Shown here one piece after another: positions 49,656-61,985 of a DNA stretch of 64,000 nt. Location of the stretch: contig SEMN01000257.1 of the NCBI GenBank assembly GCA_005408345.1, positions 186,001 through 250,000 on the forward strand, written 5' to 3'. Source of the DNA: Macquaria australasica (Eukaryota; Chordata; Actinopteri; Centrarchiformes; Percichthyidae). The notes under the pieces are model-generated. The model was not told the DNA's origin. It saw only the letters and a program-made list of their open reading frames with translations, and made no database searches. Positions within the stretch are counted from its first letter, which is position 1; every line of letters begins with the position of its first letter. The position numbers and the translations under genes are program-made.

Positions 49656-50974
49656 ATGAATATTAAAATCACCTACAATAATTATTTTATCTGTTTTAAG
49701 GACTAAACCTGATAAGAACTCTGAGAATTCAGATAAAAATTCAGAGTACAGTCCAGGAGCTCGGTATACTATAACAAATAGAATTGGCTAGTGTAATATG
49801 ACATAATATAATCCCCCACACACACACAGTAGTGCAGTGACATAGACCTGGTATTCTAATTTCTCCACAAATGCAACAGAAATTGCATTTAGATAGGACA
49901 TTAGCGGATTTCAGTACAGACGTGTAAACACCCTACAGTACAGTACATGATTTGGAAACTTTTCCCATATGGAGGAGTCAGACTCTAATCTCTTTTGGTT
50001 ACATTTATGCTTGTGTTTATCCCTATCCTGACAGAATCTTAATGCAACCTCTATAAGTACGAGGATTTTGATGTCAAGGTAAGATTGGGCCATAGGTGTG
50101 TTAGGGAAAAGAAGTCCTTTTAGGATCACAGTGAGAATAAAAGGAAAGCTGGAGCCTGCAAGTTCATCTAACAGACATCTAATGTTATAATATCAGCTTC
50201 AGGCACTGTATTCATGCAAGCAGCCGTCCTATAATTGAATTAAATATAATTGATTTTATGTGTTATAGGATGGGGAATGTGTCATCTATTACAAACCCCC
50301 GCCTGTAATTTGGCCCTGGTTAAAATGCCATATGGAAGGGTGAGTGTAGTTATTGAGAAACATGGCTAATATTTTATCACCCACATCCCACTACAATACT
50401 AATCTGATCGGAATCTTGTCAAAACAGGGAATGAGCAGGTGTTTTTACATCAGCTGTCAAACACAAAACACTCACTGTTACAGCACTGATTAGGGCGTGG
50501 CCAAAAGTGGAACATGTTTCAAATCCTAGAAAACTGTGTGGCAGTAGTTTTCTGTGTGTTCTGTGTTTACTTTTTACGAAGAGCTCTGTAACATATCTAG
50601 ACACTACGAGATGCTTTAATCTCTTGTGTTTGAAATTACAGATGCAGATGGTCCATCTACCTTTTGGTTTCATAATTAATCATACCTCATTTAGTACATT
50701 TACATGCATACTGGTATCCTGATTGTGACTGAATATCCAACTGATGTGTTTGGTCATTATACATCATATTCTGGTAACGAAAAAACCCCAAATAAGCCCT
50801 TATCCTGGTTTGGAGAACCCTGAATATACTCGGTGGGGTTTTTGGAAAGAAACTTGGATCCAGAGGCATGTATCCATGTTTCTGAAGACTGTGCTGTCTA
50901 CACCAGCACACTAACTCGAGTGATGAAGCAATTAGTAATAATAATAACAGCAATTATAATAATAAGAACTTAAC

Positions 50975-51025
50975 TTGTATCGCACCTTTCATGCAAACAT
51001 GCAGCCCAAAGCGCTTTACATACCA
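50975..51025. repeat. Retroposon tail fragment
   Basis: It contains ACTTGTATCGCACCTTTCAT and GCAGCCCAAAGCGCTTTACA, the widespread 'AAAGCGCTTTACA' tail of fish retroposons, preceded by an (AAT)n-like tract. Confidence 0.6.
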
Positions 51026-52752
51026 GAATTAAAAACAATGTTTGAGAGAAATGAAAATAAATGTTTGAAAACATTACAATAAAACTTTAAAAACAATGCC
51101 AATAAAACCAACAGGAAAGTTGATGTAAACAGCAGAGATAAAAATATAAGAACCTGACAAGATTGGATTACCCCAAATTAAAAGCCAGGTAGAAAAGATA
51201 CGTCTTTAGTTTCTTTTTAAAAATACCAAGGGAGGTTGCTGTTCTAAGATCCAAGAGGAGGATATTCCACAGCCAGAAAGATGCTGCACCAGATTTCTTG
51301 TAGGAAACATTATTAACACCTTAAAGAAAGGCATGTTAGGCCATATGATATGCATTCAGGACAAAACAAGCAATCTGAAGATGTCTCCTTGTGCTCCGGG
51401 AAACTGTGATGGGCAATTTTCACTATTCACAGAAATGACTGTGGACAGTTTTCATTCAAACTACTTTTGGTGAAGAAATAGTCCCTATGAAAACTGCTGA
51501 CATTGTGTTCAAAGTGAAAAACACACATATTATTTGTTAAAGGTGGCTTTGTATATTCTTTAAATAAACTGCTGAATGACATGTTTTCCAATGACTAATT
51601 AGGCTTTTTTTTTTTTTTGACTGAACCTAGGCTGAACATTTACTGTAATACGATTTCACTTTATTGACATTAGCCCTATTCGCATGGTACTAGTATTACC
51701 AGGGTACCTCATGTGATTTAGAAATTACCACCCCACATCTGTTTTGTGTGGCGAATTTGCCCGGGATAAGCAAAGTCTGTATTTCACTCAAATTTACTGA
51801 CATTATTCCCAAGATATGATGTCAAGGCTCTGCGACAAGAGCTACTAAGAAGAAAAACAGTAAATTAGGTCATGGCCAAGTGTGCAGAGGTGGAGGAAGA
51901 GATATAATGCATGACAGCCCACCCTGGACTAGAGGGGGTGTGCCTCAATCCATGGGTCCTGCAGGCTGCCTACAACAGCTACAGGCAACACTATGATGAA
52001 TTGGAGGCACAACAACAAGTGTATGTGTTGTATTATTCAGTTTAACAAGTTTTAGTTTTATGCTAAAAATGTGAAGTAAATTTCCTAGTTTTTTTTCATA
52101 GGCAGTACAGACACAAATCATACAGAAACTGTGTTTGCTGGTGCTGGGGATACCTAGGAAAACATGTCCAGATGGTAATTCCATCATGTGTGGTTCTGAA
52201 GATAAGGCAGATGTTTCCTGATCCATCCCATGACTGATGTTCATTAGGACAATAAAGTGGTTTACTTGTAAATATGTTTATGGAACATTTTCTGTCCCCT
52301 GACCTTCTAAAAATGTCGTGGCAAAATGAATAAAACAAAAGGTTAGTGATTTCAGTCACACACACTGAATCAGCTACGCCCCAACAGTTAGTATATTCAA
52401 GATTACACATCTGTGCTATCCCCTGTTAAATGGGGAAAAGGACACGTTCAGTAAAATTGTATAATTAGTTTATTCTATAGTTATATTTACAAAATAGCCA
52501 ACAACAAAGACACATGGCAGGACATGGATGACTTTTCAGTATAGGCCTTACATTATATTACATACATACATACTTACATTACATACTTACATATGAGATG
52601 TTTGATTAACAATTATTTCTAATCTTAAAACACCCGCGTTGAGTGAAGACTGAAAGCCCTCTCACCAAACCTTCTTTCTCCGTCCTCAGGCTGTTGTCCA
52701 CTTCATTGCTCTGAAGGCTGTAAAACATAAGTATTACACATCGATGCACATA

Positions 52753-52935
52753 CAGTGCATTGCAAAAGTATTCAGAACTTTGTCAAAATATGAAGTAAGA
52801 GTAGAAAAAATCATTTTCACTAGTCATATTTTGAATTAAGATATTACATGGAAAGAAATATTACAGCAGTATTTGTTATCCAGTAAAAAAAAAGTGAGAT
52901 TTTATCAAGGGTCTGAAAACTTTTTCAAGGCACTG
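52753..52935. mobile_element. Tc1/mariner-like MITE, 183 bp, TA target
   Basis: The left end CAGTGCATTGCAAAAGTA is inverted at the right end (TTTTTCAAGGCACTG). TA flanks both sides (52751-52752 and 52936-52937). The interior is AT-rich and non-coding. The 'CAGTG..TTGCAAAAGTATTCA' tip is typical of fish Tc1/mariner-derived MITEs. Confidence 0.8.
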
Positions 52936-53339
52936 TATATAATGTATATACTGAGTGTGCACAGTTATTTATCAAGGTAATAAAACTTTATCATACTAAA
53001 TGCATAAGTTGATATGTGCAAATGTTTCCTGAGATTTATAAATACGTAACCAGTTTTTCACATGTATTGAGATTTGAAAATGTAACGGTAGATTTGTCTG
53101 CAGAGATTTGTAGGTGTGTATTCAGACTTGCAGATATGTAATTGGTAGCTCATGTTTAATTTAACTTGACGTCCCAAAGCAATTTGCAAATCAGCATTGA
53201 GCTATTTGTTAATTTTGTCCATGGCTTTGTTCAGAATCGCATACTAACGCACTATTCATACTAAGTATGATGTCAAATTGAGTATGTAGAGCGTTCCAAC
53301 TACATAGTAGGGCCTATGTGGATTTTGTGTATGCGAGAC

Positions 53340-53651
53340 TGTGGTGGTGAGGCGTGGTTTGAGCTTGGCTGCAGAGAGGGAGAAGTGGAGGAGTGGCTCA
53401 GGAGCTCAGGGCAGGTAGCCCTGGGAAACACAGGTGTAAGGCATTAATCAATCTGTGTGTGCTTATATCAGTAGTGGCAGCCCTGAGGAGGAGGTTCGGG
53501 AAGGAGAGGCACGAAGCCGAGCTGGGCCAGAAGACCGCAACGGAAAAGACATTGTACATAGTTGTAAATAAACGGGCCGAACGGCTCCTGAACATCATCC
53601 AGTGTGTGGTGTTTCTCTGTTGACAGGCCCACAGTAGCGAGTGTCGCTACA
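53340..53651. mobile_element. Solo LTR, 312 bp, with 5-bp target duplication
   Basis: The block begins TGTGGTGGTGAGGCG and ends GAGTGTCGCTACA (TG...CA termini). It is flanked by GAGAC on both sides (53335-53339 and 53652-53656). Inside, AATAAA occurs at about 53567 within TTGTAAATAAACGGGCC, a plausible R-region polyadenylation signal. No internal gag-pol sequence is present, so this is a recombined solo LTR, probably of a Ty3/gypsy-like element (superfamily inferred only). The internal 76-codon frame is not a gene. Confidence 0.85.
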
Positions 53652-54339
53652 GAGACATACCTGGATGTGTACTAGATTAGCAAGAATTTCTGAGTATGCA
53701 GTGTGAGCTTACTGGACATACTCAACCGCCCCAATATATATTGTGTCTCTTAGCTCGGACCGGTAATGTTGTGATCGATACAGTTATGTGATGCAGTCAC
53801 ATGATTCTTGCTTGAGTGTACTTCAGTATGAACAGTCTGCTTGTAATGGCATATTTAATCGTAGTAGTAGCCAGAACGTTAGTATGTGATTCCGAACACA
53901 GCCCATGTTTTCATTTGTACTGAAATTTGACTATCCACTACCAGGAGGGGGCGCCAATGGCTTGGCTTGAGCTCTCAGGGCTGAGAGCTCTTAATGAGCT
54001 GCCACCTGACAAAAACAAGCAGAGGAGTTATAAGAGAAGCCACACACTTGTGGCGCGATGCTCATTCATTGAACATTTTCACAAAGTTTTGACAATATAT
54101 ATGTTGTCTTCATCAGAGTATCTGCGACCTACGATTGTGCAGCTGCTCTTCTCACTTGGCCTTTTCCTTGGTAAGGGACTTGATCTCATTGCTCCTTTTG
54201 CAAAACTGATTACACATCTACAAAACTCTATATACCTAATTGATGGCATGTTTTTTTTGACTAATCATCTCTCTTATTCATATATCTGGTTTAGGCACTA
54301 TCACAAATACAACTATTTATTTATTAACTTTTATTTAAC

Positions 54340-54430
54340 CCAGAGGAAACACACATGAACACAGGAAGAACACGCACACTCGACACAGAAAGGCCCCTGG
54401 TTGGGTTCAAACCCAGCCTCATGAATTTAA
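54340..54430. repeat. Retroposon tail fragment with B-box-like motif
   Basis: It contains GAACACAGGAAGAACACGCA and ACACAGAAAGGCCCCTGGTT, then GGTTCAAACCC. The phrase is widespread in fish genomes as part of a retroposon, and I do not see a tRNA fold. Confidence 0.5.
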
Positions 54431-55280
54431 ATTTAGGATCTAATATTTGTACACACACACACACAGATGACACATCACATGTTAATTAAGGAACGTTTAA
54501 GACACAAACTGAAAGAGTTAAAGATAAAATCGTACTGCTCTTCAATCAAAGTGCTGTCACCAGGACTAAAGCTGGAATTATCTTTGGAGTGGTCCAAGTG
54601 TGATCTCTTCAGTGGTGTGCAAATGGGGGTTGAAGTGTATTGGGCTTCAGGTTCAGTCTCACAGGACAGACTCTTCCTCTCAGGTTGAAGGGACACTTGA
54701 ACAGCTAGCACACACAATTAAATGAAAAAAAGAAAAGCATTTAGTTTACATAGTTTACATCCCATAGTTTACACACTGTATGCCTATATGCAGATTTAGT
54801 TTAAAACACACAATGATCTTTTTTTTTTGTACAGAACTGAGCCTACACATGAAAGAGTTGCCTATATATTATTTGTCCAACATCACTGGAATCACACATA
54901 TCTACTAAGAAGTGAACCACGACTGTGTGACTAGTCCAGCAGAGTCTGGAGCTGTCCCTGGCCCTTCACACTGTACCCTCATTATCCTTACCCTTACACT
55001 CCGAATAGGTGTGTCACTGGGGGGTCTGTCTGGCATCCTATCTCTTTTGTCCTAAGAGCCTATCCAAATAATGTACAATATGTGATGATGCGTGTCATAT
55101 TATTCAGACAATCAGCATCCGATTCGCAGCTTCCGATTCGGCAGTTAAGGGAATAGTTAAGGAAAACTTAATTTACAGTGCTGAGCGTCCGATCCTCCGT
55201 TTTATGCATCTCTTACTGTTGTGAAAGCATGTGAGACATTTTAGGTAAAGCCTTAACGCTGTCTGGAACCCATTTTCACA

Positions 55281-55595
55281 CCTGTGAAAACTTTATTGTA
55301 TTTGTGAAAATACAAAACAGGGAGATTTCACTGCTTTTTTCACATCTAGACCACATTGGACCAGGTCCAGGTCCAAAACCACTATACCTCGACTTGTCAA
55401 ATCTGGACTAGATCATCCCAGAGAGCCTAAAGATTCTTTGAAACACTGTTTCAGATTTGTGAAACCTTTATTGTATTTGTGAAAATGCAAGAAAGGGACA
55501 TTTCACTCCTTTTTTCGCATATAGACTACATTGTACCAGGTCCAGATCCAAAACCACTATACTTAGATCTGTCAAATCTGGACTAGATTATTACC
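55281..55595. repeat. Two-copy tandem duplication, about 176-bp period
   Basis: Copy 1 starts at about 55281 (TGTGAAAACTTTATTGTATT) and copy 2 at about 55457 (TTGTGAAACCTTTATTGTAT). Both then share TTTGTGAAAATACAA-type, ACCAGGTCCAG, CCAAAACCACTATAC and GTCAAATCTGGACTAGAT blocks in order. The copies have diverged by several percent, so this is an older duplication. It is non-coding. Confidence 0.85.
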
Positions 55596-57224
55596 CCTTT
55601 ATTCCAAGAGTTTATACTGTAGACAGGCACAGTAGCCTAGTCATTTGCCACACTGTGTGTCGTGTCTCCTAGTCGCAGCCCTTTTGTTTTGCCTATGCAG
55701 ACACACCTACACAGAGAGATACATGTATAATACTACAACTATAACAGTCTATAATGCTACAATTGTGGGAAAATACAAAATAAGTTGACTAGCTAGCTCA
55801 CAACGATGTTTATGTTACCCACACTTATCACACAAGGTGGGGTTGAAGTCGTAAACACGAGACATAGTGAATATTTTAAAAATGAGGTAGCCTACAAGTA
55901 TGATACTTATATAGTATAATACTTAGGTGAGAGGGTATGTCAGCAAATTTATGTAAGCTATTGTCTATGTTTGTTAGCCTGTGATTACTCATGTACTGTA
56001 TACATCATATTTAAAACTGCAGAACTTCTTGTTGTAACTGATACTGATATTATTAGCAATAACAGTAAATAACATAAATTTAAGAGGACAATAAAGGCAA
56101 CTTTTAGACCTTTTACTTTTTAACCAGTTTATTTTCCCACTGTCAATAAATGCTTTTAAACAAATTGGACTTAACACAAGAAACGCTATTGTCTTTGATC
56201 TTATTCTGTCTTAAATGGCAGCAATGCAATTTATATATATATGCATCTATCTGCTTGTGAAGTTATTATACGGGCAGAGTTCATCCACAGTCAAAGAGAA
56301 ATAGTAGCTATTATAAGAAAAGGCTTCATATTTTGGGACATAATTATTGGCTGACATACAGGTTGTATGGCTGAAACGGATACAGCATATGCTTGGAGGA
56401 CAGCATATCATAAATATAATTCTTGCCACAGTATCCAACAAAACTTTCCTCACTTAGCAGCCAGAAAAGCTGACCTTACTGAGACAGAGAATAAGGGCCA
56501 TTACATTGAAATCTGCATTATATCAATGGACACCCAAAATCCCCAGTGTAGTAGCTCACTTAAGAATCATTATTCCTCAGCAAAAAAGTAAGATATGCCA
56601 ACATTTGTATTAAAAATGACAAAAACTAACAATTTTAATATTCAAATAGCTATTGTTTAAATAGCTCAAATAATAAATGTATCACTTGAAGTATAATGAA
56701 AAGCCACTGCAGTGTGAGCCAGGCATTAACTACACTGTTGTTCTTGTTAGTAGCCATATGCTGTTAATCCCAGGATGTTAAGGTGTATAGAAAAATAGAC
56801 TTTATGTGAATGCTATTTACCTGATAAACTGTTTGTTGAAGTCCCAACTCGTACTGTAAACAGGTATTATGAAACATGTCCCAGTGTTTAACGTTTCATG
56901 GCAACTGATAAACTTTGAAATGTTTGACTTGACATTGTTGAAAAGTGCTGCCTGAACACACCATTTGTTTTGGTTCGTGTGATCCGAGACTGTTTCGACC
57001 TTCAGGTTCTCTGAAGAACCCACAGCTTTTATCTCTCAGCAGGTTAAGTAGCTCCATCTAGTGGACAGTTTAAATTATTACACCTGGTGTAATAAATAAC
57101 CTCAAATAAATAGTTTTTGATCATCAGCCTTTGATCGACTTCAGTGTGAACAGTGCCTGATCATTGGTCCTTGTCAAGCCTCTGCAAACATTGGTTCTAC
57201 GGACAAGATACTGCAAGGCAAGGC

Positions 57225-57290
57225 AGCTTTATTTATATAGCACATTTCAAACACAGAGGCAATTTAAAGTGCTTTACATGGGCAAGAAAA
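57225..57290. repeat. Retroposon tail fragment
   Basis: It contains GCTTTATTTATATAGCACAT and TTTAAAGTGCTTTACATGG, the common 3' tail of fish retroposons. Confidence 0.65.
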
Positions 57291-58162
57291 GCATTAGAAT
57301 GACATTCAAAACAATATGAATAAAATCAATTAAGATACAATTAAATTTTAAAATGAGATAAAATGAAATGAGATACATAAAATGAAATAAAATACAGTTA
57401 TACAGTAATACAGTTAAATAAAAGTTCATTAGAGAAACCAGCACACATGATGCTGGCATGTGAAATTACACTGTGCATAATTTGCCTTTTTGTTTTGACA
57501 AGAAGAACTATAGTTGTTTAATGTATGTATATAAGGCCAATATTTCAGCTTAAATATGACATTTGGTTTGAATTAGTAAGTGTATTCTTTGCTCAACAGT
57601 GTTTTATAACCAAATATCTCATACACATTTGGTTAGAACTCTGATGTGCTCTATCGATTTATGTCAAAAGATTTATGGTAGGCTAAGTAAAAAATATTGT
57701 GCAAATAAAAAAAGGGGTTTTATACTTGTTTTAAATATCCAATACATTCCTGTTCTCAGCCATTTTAAACTGTTTTCTGTATTTGTTCTATTGCTGTGTT
57801 AAAGTTCTGATACTAGTATGTTCTTTGGCATCACACTCAAGGCCTGCGTCCCTCTGTCAGACACATGATGTATTGGCTTTCCAGGAGAAACCTAATGCAT
57901 GTGTTGCCAGCTTGACTTCATGAGTGTTGCAATGGATTCCTGTAGGTCTACAGAGTCACTGCAGGACAACACTATGTTACTTATTAAGACAGTGCAAGCA
58001 ACCTTTCACCCTCCTAGGAAACAGAGCTCCTCCCCACTTGCCCTACACACACTTCTGCATTTTGCACTCTCAGTGTTGTTTAGACTGTTTATACTAGTCA
58101 GACCAGCAGACCGCTCAGAGGGGCTTAATACTGCAGCAGAAGAAGCCAGATCAGTTTCAACA

Positions 58163-61100
58163 ATGAGCAACAGACCTTTTCTTGTGAATGTGGAAAACTG
58201 GATTGCAGAGAACCAGAATGCTTTTCTACCACCGGTGTGCAACAAGCTCATGTGAGTAATTTTAGTTTTGGTGCGTAGACAAATGAACAGCTAACTGACT
58301 ATTTGAGGCCACGTAGTGAGTACACTGTTGTCTTTAATTCCTCTTTCTCTCAGGCACTTTTCCCAGTTGATTATCATGTTTGTTGGCGGTCCTAATACCA
58401 GGAAGGATTATCACATAGAGGAAGGGGAGGAGGTAAGAGAGAAGTACTGATTTATTCTGCATAAAGCCTTACTTCCCCCATAGATTATTTAATGCAAGCT
58501 TAGAGTTTACCTTTAACTACAAAAATACAAATCCAGTGATTTAACTGCTGTACAGTCACAGTTATCTCCACATCACAGTTCACTCCCTACCTGCAGTTCG
58601 CACATAATAACTGCCTCTTTAAACAAGACTTGCAAGACTATTTGCTTTTTCTGGGTTCTGTTGTTCTTGGCATTCTCAGCTGTTTGGCTTTTGGAAGTGT
58701 ACAGTATCAAAGTATAAAGGGCAGTCAGATGACAGGCACATGTAACATGCACCAAGCTGTTACTCACATTTCTTTAATCATGTCTGATAATACAATGATG
58801 TAATCGATGCAGCACAACCAGAGATATCATTTTTTTTATTCCACATATTCTTCTTCCTTGTCAAAACATGCCACCTACACTACCCACAATGCAACTTGTC
58901 CGCCGACAGTTCGGTCAGAGATTCAGGTGTGTTGTGCTAGTAGCAGCTAATGTAGCCTCTAGCCTCAAGCAGAGATGAGGAGCGGGCTACAGAGGACTTC
59001 ACACAGCTCCCTCTGGAGACACAAAAGGCTTTATACAACTTTTTCACATATGCACATATTTTCACATACTCTGCAACACCTGTAAACACACTTTGATGTG
59101 TTTCCCTTTAATCCAACAGTTCTTTTGTCTTCCACTTCCTGTTTTAAATAGCTGTTCTTCCAGCTGAAGGGGGACATGTGTCTGAAGGTGATTGAAAGTG
59201 GAAAACACAAGGATGTGCACATCAAAGAGGGAGAGGTGAGCTCTAATATAATTTTATATACTGTTTTTCTTCTTTGGCATATGTGTATGTTCTGCACAAT
59301 AAGTCAATTATAACATATCATTACTATATCCACCTTGAGGCTGGACAATGGTTTAGGATTTTCTTCTAATGGAAATAAACTGATCACATATACAATGCTC
59401 CAATGCTACTTTTGTGCAATGAACTTTGTCTCATCCACACTGTTTTTCTCTGTCAGTCTGCATCGCATTCATTGCTTCCCCATTTTTAGATGTTCCTGCT
59501 GCCTGCTCGGATCCCCCACTCCCCCCAGAGACAGGCCAACACTGTGGGGCTGGTAGTGGAGAGGAGACGGCTGCTGACTGAGACTGACTGCCTGAGGTTA
59601 ACTACTGTACCTCCCTCTTTTCTCTCCTCTCCTTTTTTTTTTACTCATCTCTTCTTAGTAGTCTATGTGATGGTTGTGTGAAAAGAAAAGAGACCCAGAA
59701 ATCATTAAGAGTGAAGTGAATTTGAAGTTGTGATCACTGCATCACTGCATTTGCAGTCTTAAAACCCAGTTGGCAGAAATGCATCAAATCAGTGGAGAGA
59801 AACTGTGCACTAAACTATGACGTGCAATACAAAGACTTCCTATTTTGTATCTCAGAAGTACACTCTGTCCAAAAAAAGTAACAAAACAGACAGATATGCA
59901 AGAGTTCCAAGCAGCACTAACATTAGCGTGTGCTGGTGCTTTCAGGTACTATGTGGACAACACCACTGATATCCTGTTTGAGAGATGGTTTTACTGCCAG
60001 GATCTCGGAACCCAACTGGTGCCAGTAATCAAAGAGTAAGACATCTTTGTTGTCACCTCCACACGTCAGAGCAGGTCATTTGTTTTAACTGTTGACAGTT
60101 TACTTGCAGGTTCATGGCATCAAAGCAGTGTAAAACAGGAAAACCTGATCCAAGTGAGTTGTTCTGAAATGTCTTGTGATTCCTCTTAATATGTCTTATG
60201 TCTAACCGAAGGTCTAAACCCTGCCAATTTTGAACTGGTGGCATGGTTATCTTTGGATGAACAGATGAAGTCTTCAGAGAGGCTCCGTTCCAGATGAACA
60301 CCATGAACGTGATGTCACCCTTCAGCTTCAAAGACTGGCTGGACAAACAGAGGCCGTCCCTGGCCAGCGGCGGGCCCATTGACATGTTCGGAGCGCAGTT
60401 TGAGACCGAGGTACAAGGAATCACGTTATCAGATGTGTTTTCATAAACAGTTTCAAATTCTTGTGTGGTGTCAAATAAAATGTATCTGCAGCACAGAGTA
60501 TTAAAAACAGTCAGATTTTAAATCATGTTTACTTATCATTTGATCAGATAGTTGCTGATTTAAGTCATAATTTTGCCTATTTTAGACTATTTCATTCAGG
60601 CAGACCTCTTGTACGGCTACTTTTGATTAGGTCGAATCAAGTCAATTTAACAAGGGGAAAAAACAGGAAGAAACCTCAGGAAGAGTACCAGAGGAGGGAT
60701 CTCTTTTCCAGGACAGACAGACATGCAGTAGATATTGTGTGTACAGAATAGACCAAAGCAGCAATAGTAAAATTACAATATGGTAAGCTAAAGTAAGGTC
60801 CAGTATAAAAATATATCGTTACTGTTTCAATAGCAACAATCAGGTGTCATATTTTCAGTAGTAGTGAAAGATTTCAAACAATACCCAGCCCTAATGAAAA
60901 CTTGTGTAGTCTGAGGTCAATTTTTAAACTATGACCTAAAGTTTACCTTAACATGTAAAAAATTCGAAATACGAAAATACAACGTTGACCGCACAAGTAA
61001 CAGTCATCCATATGCAGCAATGGACAACGCACATTTGTTTCTTCTATATTTACATTGTTTTCTTATTGTGCAAATAAACCTTTCTCATTTGTTAGTTAAC

Positions 61101-61951
61101 ATTTCTTGGTGCAAGCTACTTTTCAGAACATTTTTATCAAATCATGCTTTTAAAAAGTGATGGGGGACAAAATCTGCCATTTCAAGAAGTGGCGAGGACA
61201 TGTCTCCAGCGTACCCAGTGTAAATGATACCTATGGCTATGACTTAGCTTGGATGTCCAGTATTGTATTATAGATGAAAATAAGTTACAGTGGATTTGAT
61301 ACATTTACAATAATGCCACATCTTCTGACCATGACAGGCAATGGTGTTTGGACCTGGGCAGAACGAGACGTCAGTCCGGCAAACTGATGTGTGGATTTGG
61401 CAACTGGTAAGTTCTCCAAATGTGCTGTTCCTTCTGTAGCTTCGTATATCTAACCCGTATCTCAGTGTGTGTGTGTGTGTGTAGATGCTGCTGTCCCTAA
61501 GTACGATGTACCCGTGTCTGTCCCGCTGTGTAATAACCAAACTCTAGTCTTTTTCTAACCACCTTTTCTCATCTCCTTCTCTCTGTGTCTCTCAGGAGGG
61601 ATCCTCAAGAGTAGCTATGAACCAGCAGGAGTTCACCCTTTCTGCAGGAGACAGTTTACTCATTCCTGAGCAGAGCCAGTGAGTCAATATTAACTATTAA
61701 TGATTAATGACAAACTCTTCCAGTCTCTGTACAATTCATTAGGCAAAAAGGGTTGCAATTTTGCTTTCCGAATATTCAGATGTAGTTAAAGGAGGTGATT
61801 TGACAGTAATGACTTGAGATACTACTTTCAAGTTTTTAAATTTTTAAAAACCAAACACGGCTTCTTCTTCTCCTGTAGGTACCAGTGGCAGAGAGATGAG
61901 GGGACTGTTGCCCTGTTTGTGGTCCAAAACCCTGAGCGGAAGAGACCCTGA
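58163..61951 (+). CDS. haao: 3-hydroxyanthranilate 3,4-dioxygenase
   Basis: HAAO is the cytosolic non-haem iron enzyme of the kynurenine pathway. It opens the ring of 3-hydroxyanthranilate with O2 to a semialdehyde that cyclizes to quinolinate, the precursor of NAD. Ten exons join in phase: 58163-58251, 58354-58432, 59152-59235, 59490-59596, 59946-60035, 60110-60153, 60265-60410, 61338-61406, 61596-61678 and 61879-61951, giving 287 residues (human 286). The cupin iron ligands are present: His50 and Glu56 in KDYHIEEGEE and His94 in RIPHSPQR. The substrate-binding arginines Arg46 and Arg98 are also present. The C-terminal half has DVWIWQLEGSS and LLIPEQSQYQW. The chosen ATG is in good context (AACAATGA) and aligns with known starts. 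The frame stays open 88 codons upstream of it (see findings). No defect is seen. Confidence 0.96.
60640..60780. repeat. Retroposon fragment in haao intron 7
   Basis: It contains GGGGAAAAAACAGGAAGAAA, CCTCAGGAAGAGTACCAGAG, GGATCTC and CAGACAGACATGCAGTAGAT. The 'AGGAAGAAACCTCAGGAAGAG' phrase is a widespread fish retroposon segment. Confidence 0.6.
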
Positions 61952-61979
61952 GCATCGCTGCCAATTCACACAGACACAC

Positions 61980-61985
61980 ATTAAA
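61980..61985 (+). terminator. Candidate haao polyadenylation signal ATTAAA
   Basis: ATTAAA lies 29 bases past the haao stop codon. It is the commonest variant of AATAAA. No AATAAA is nearer, so a very short 3' UTR is possible. Confidence 0.35.

Larger units (their letters stand above)
46560..49790 (-). mobile_element. L2-like non-LTR retrotransposon (LINE), 5'-truncated and frameshifted
   Basis: On the minus strand this is a degraded LINE copy. From 49785 downward it encodes the end of an apurinic endonuclease domain, with GDFNIH-type and LSDHFLL motifs; reverse transcriptase follows. The first frame runs 49655-48624. The second (48612-47248) holds LDLSAAFDTIDH, GVPQGSVLGPILF and the catalytic YADD box, then RLDYCNSLL. 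Between them the frame changes at least twice within about 60 bases (48570-48640), so the copy cannot make an intact protein. The 3' UTR runs to about 46560 and contains the tail motif TTTATATAGCGCCATATCAT. The closest clade by motif is L2, though CR1/Rex1 relatives cannot be excluded. Confidence 0.85.
49800..58160. other. Long intergenic stretch, repeats only
   Basis: No coding exon is supported over 8 kb. Identified items are retroposon tails (50975-51025, 54340-54430, 57225-57285), a Tc1/mariner-like MITE (52753-52935), a solo LTR (53340-53651), a 176-bp-period duplication (55281-55595) and short CA/TA tracts. The remainder is unique AT-rich sequence with no recognisable signal. Confidence 0.55.

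Noticed and set aside
53393..53623. 76-codon frame in the 53.4-53.6 kb block
   Set aside because: It lies wholly inside a solo LTR with target duplications and is not a host gene.
54390..54430. Possible tRNA gene because of GGTTCAAACCC
   Set aside because: No cloverleaf arms or A box at the right distance. The phrase belongs to a common retroposon tail.
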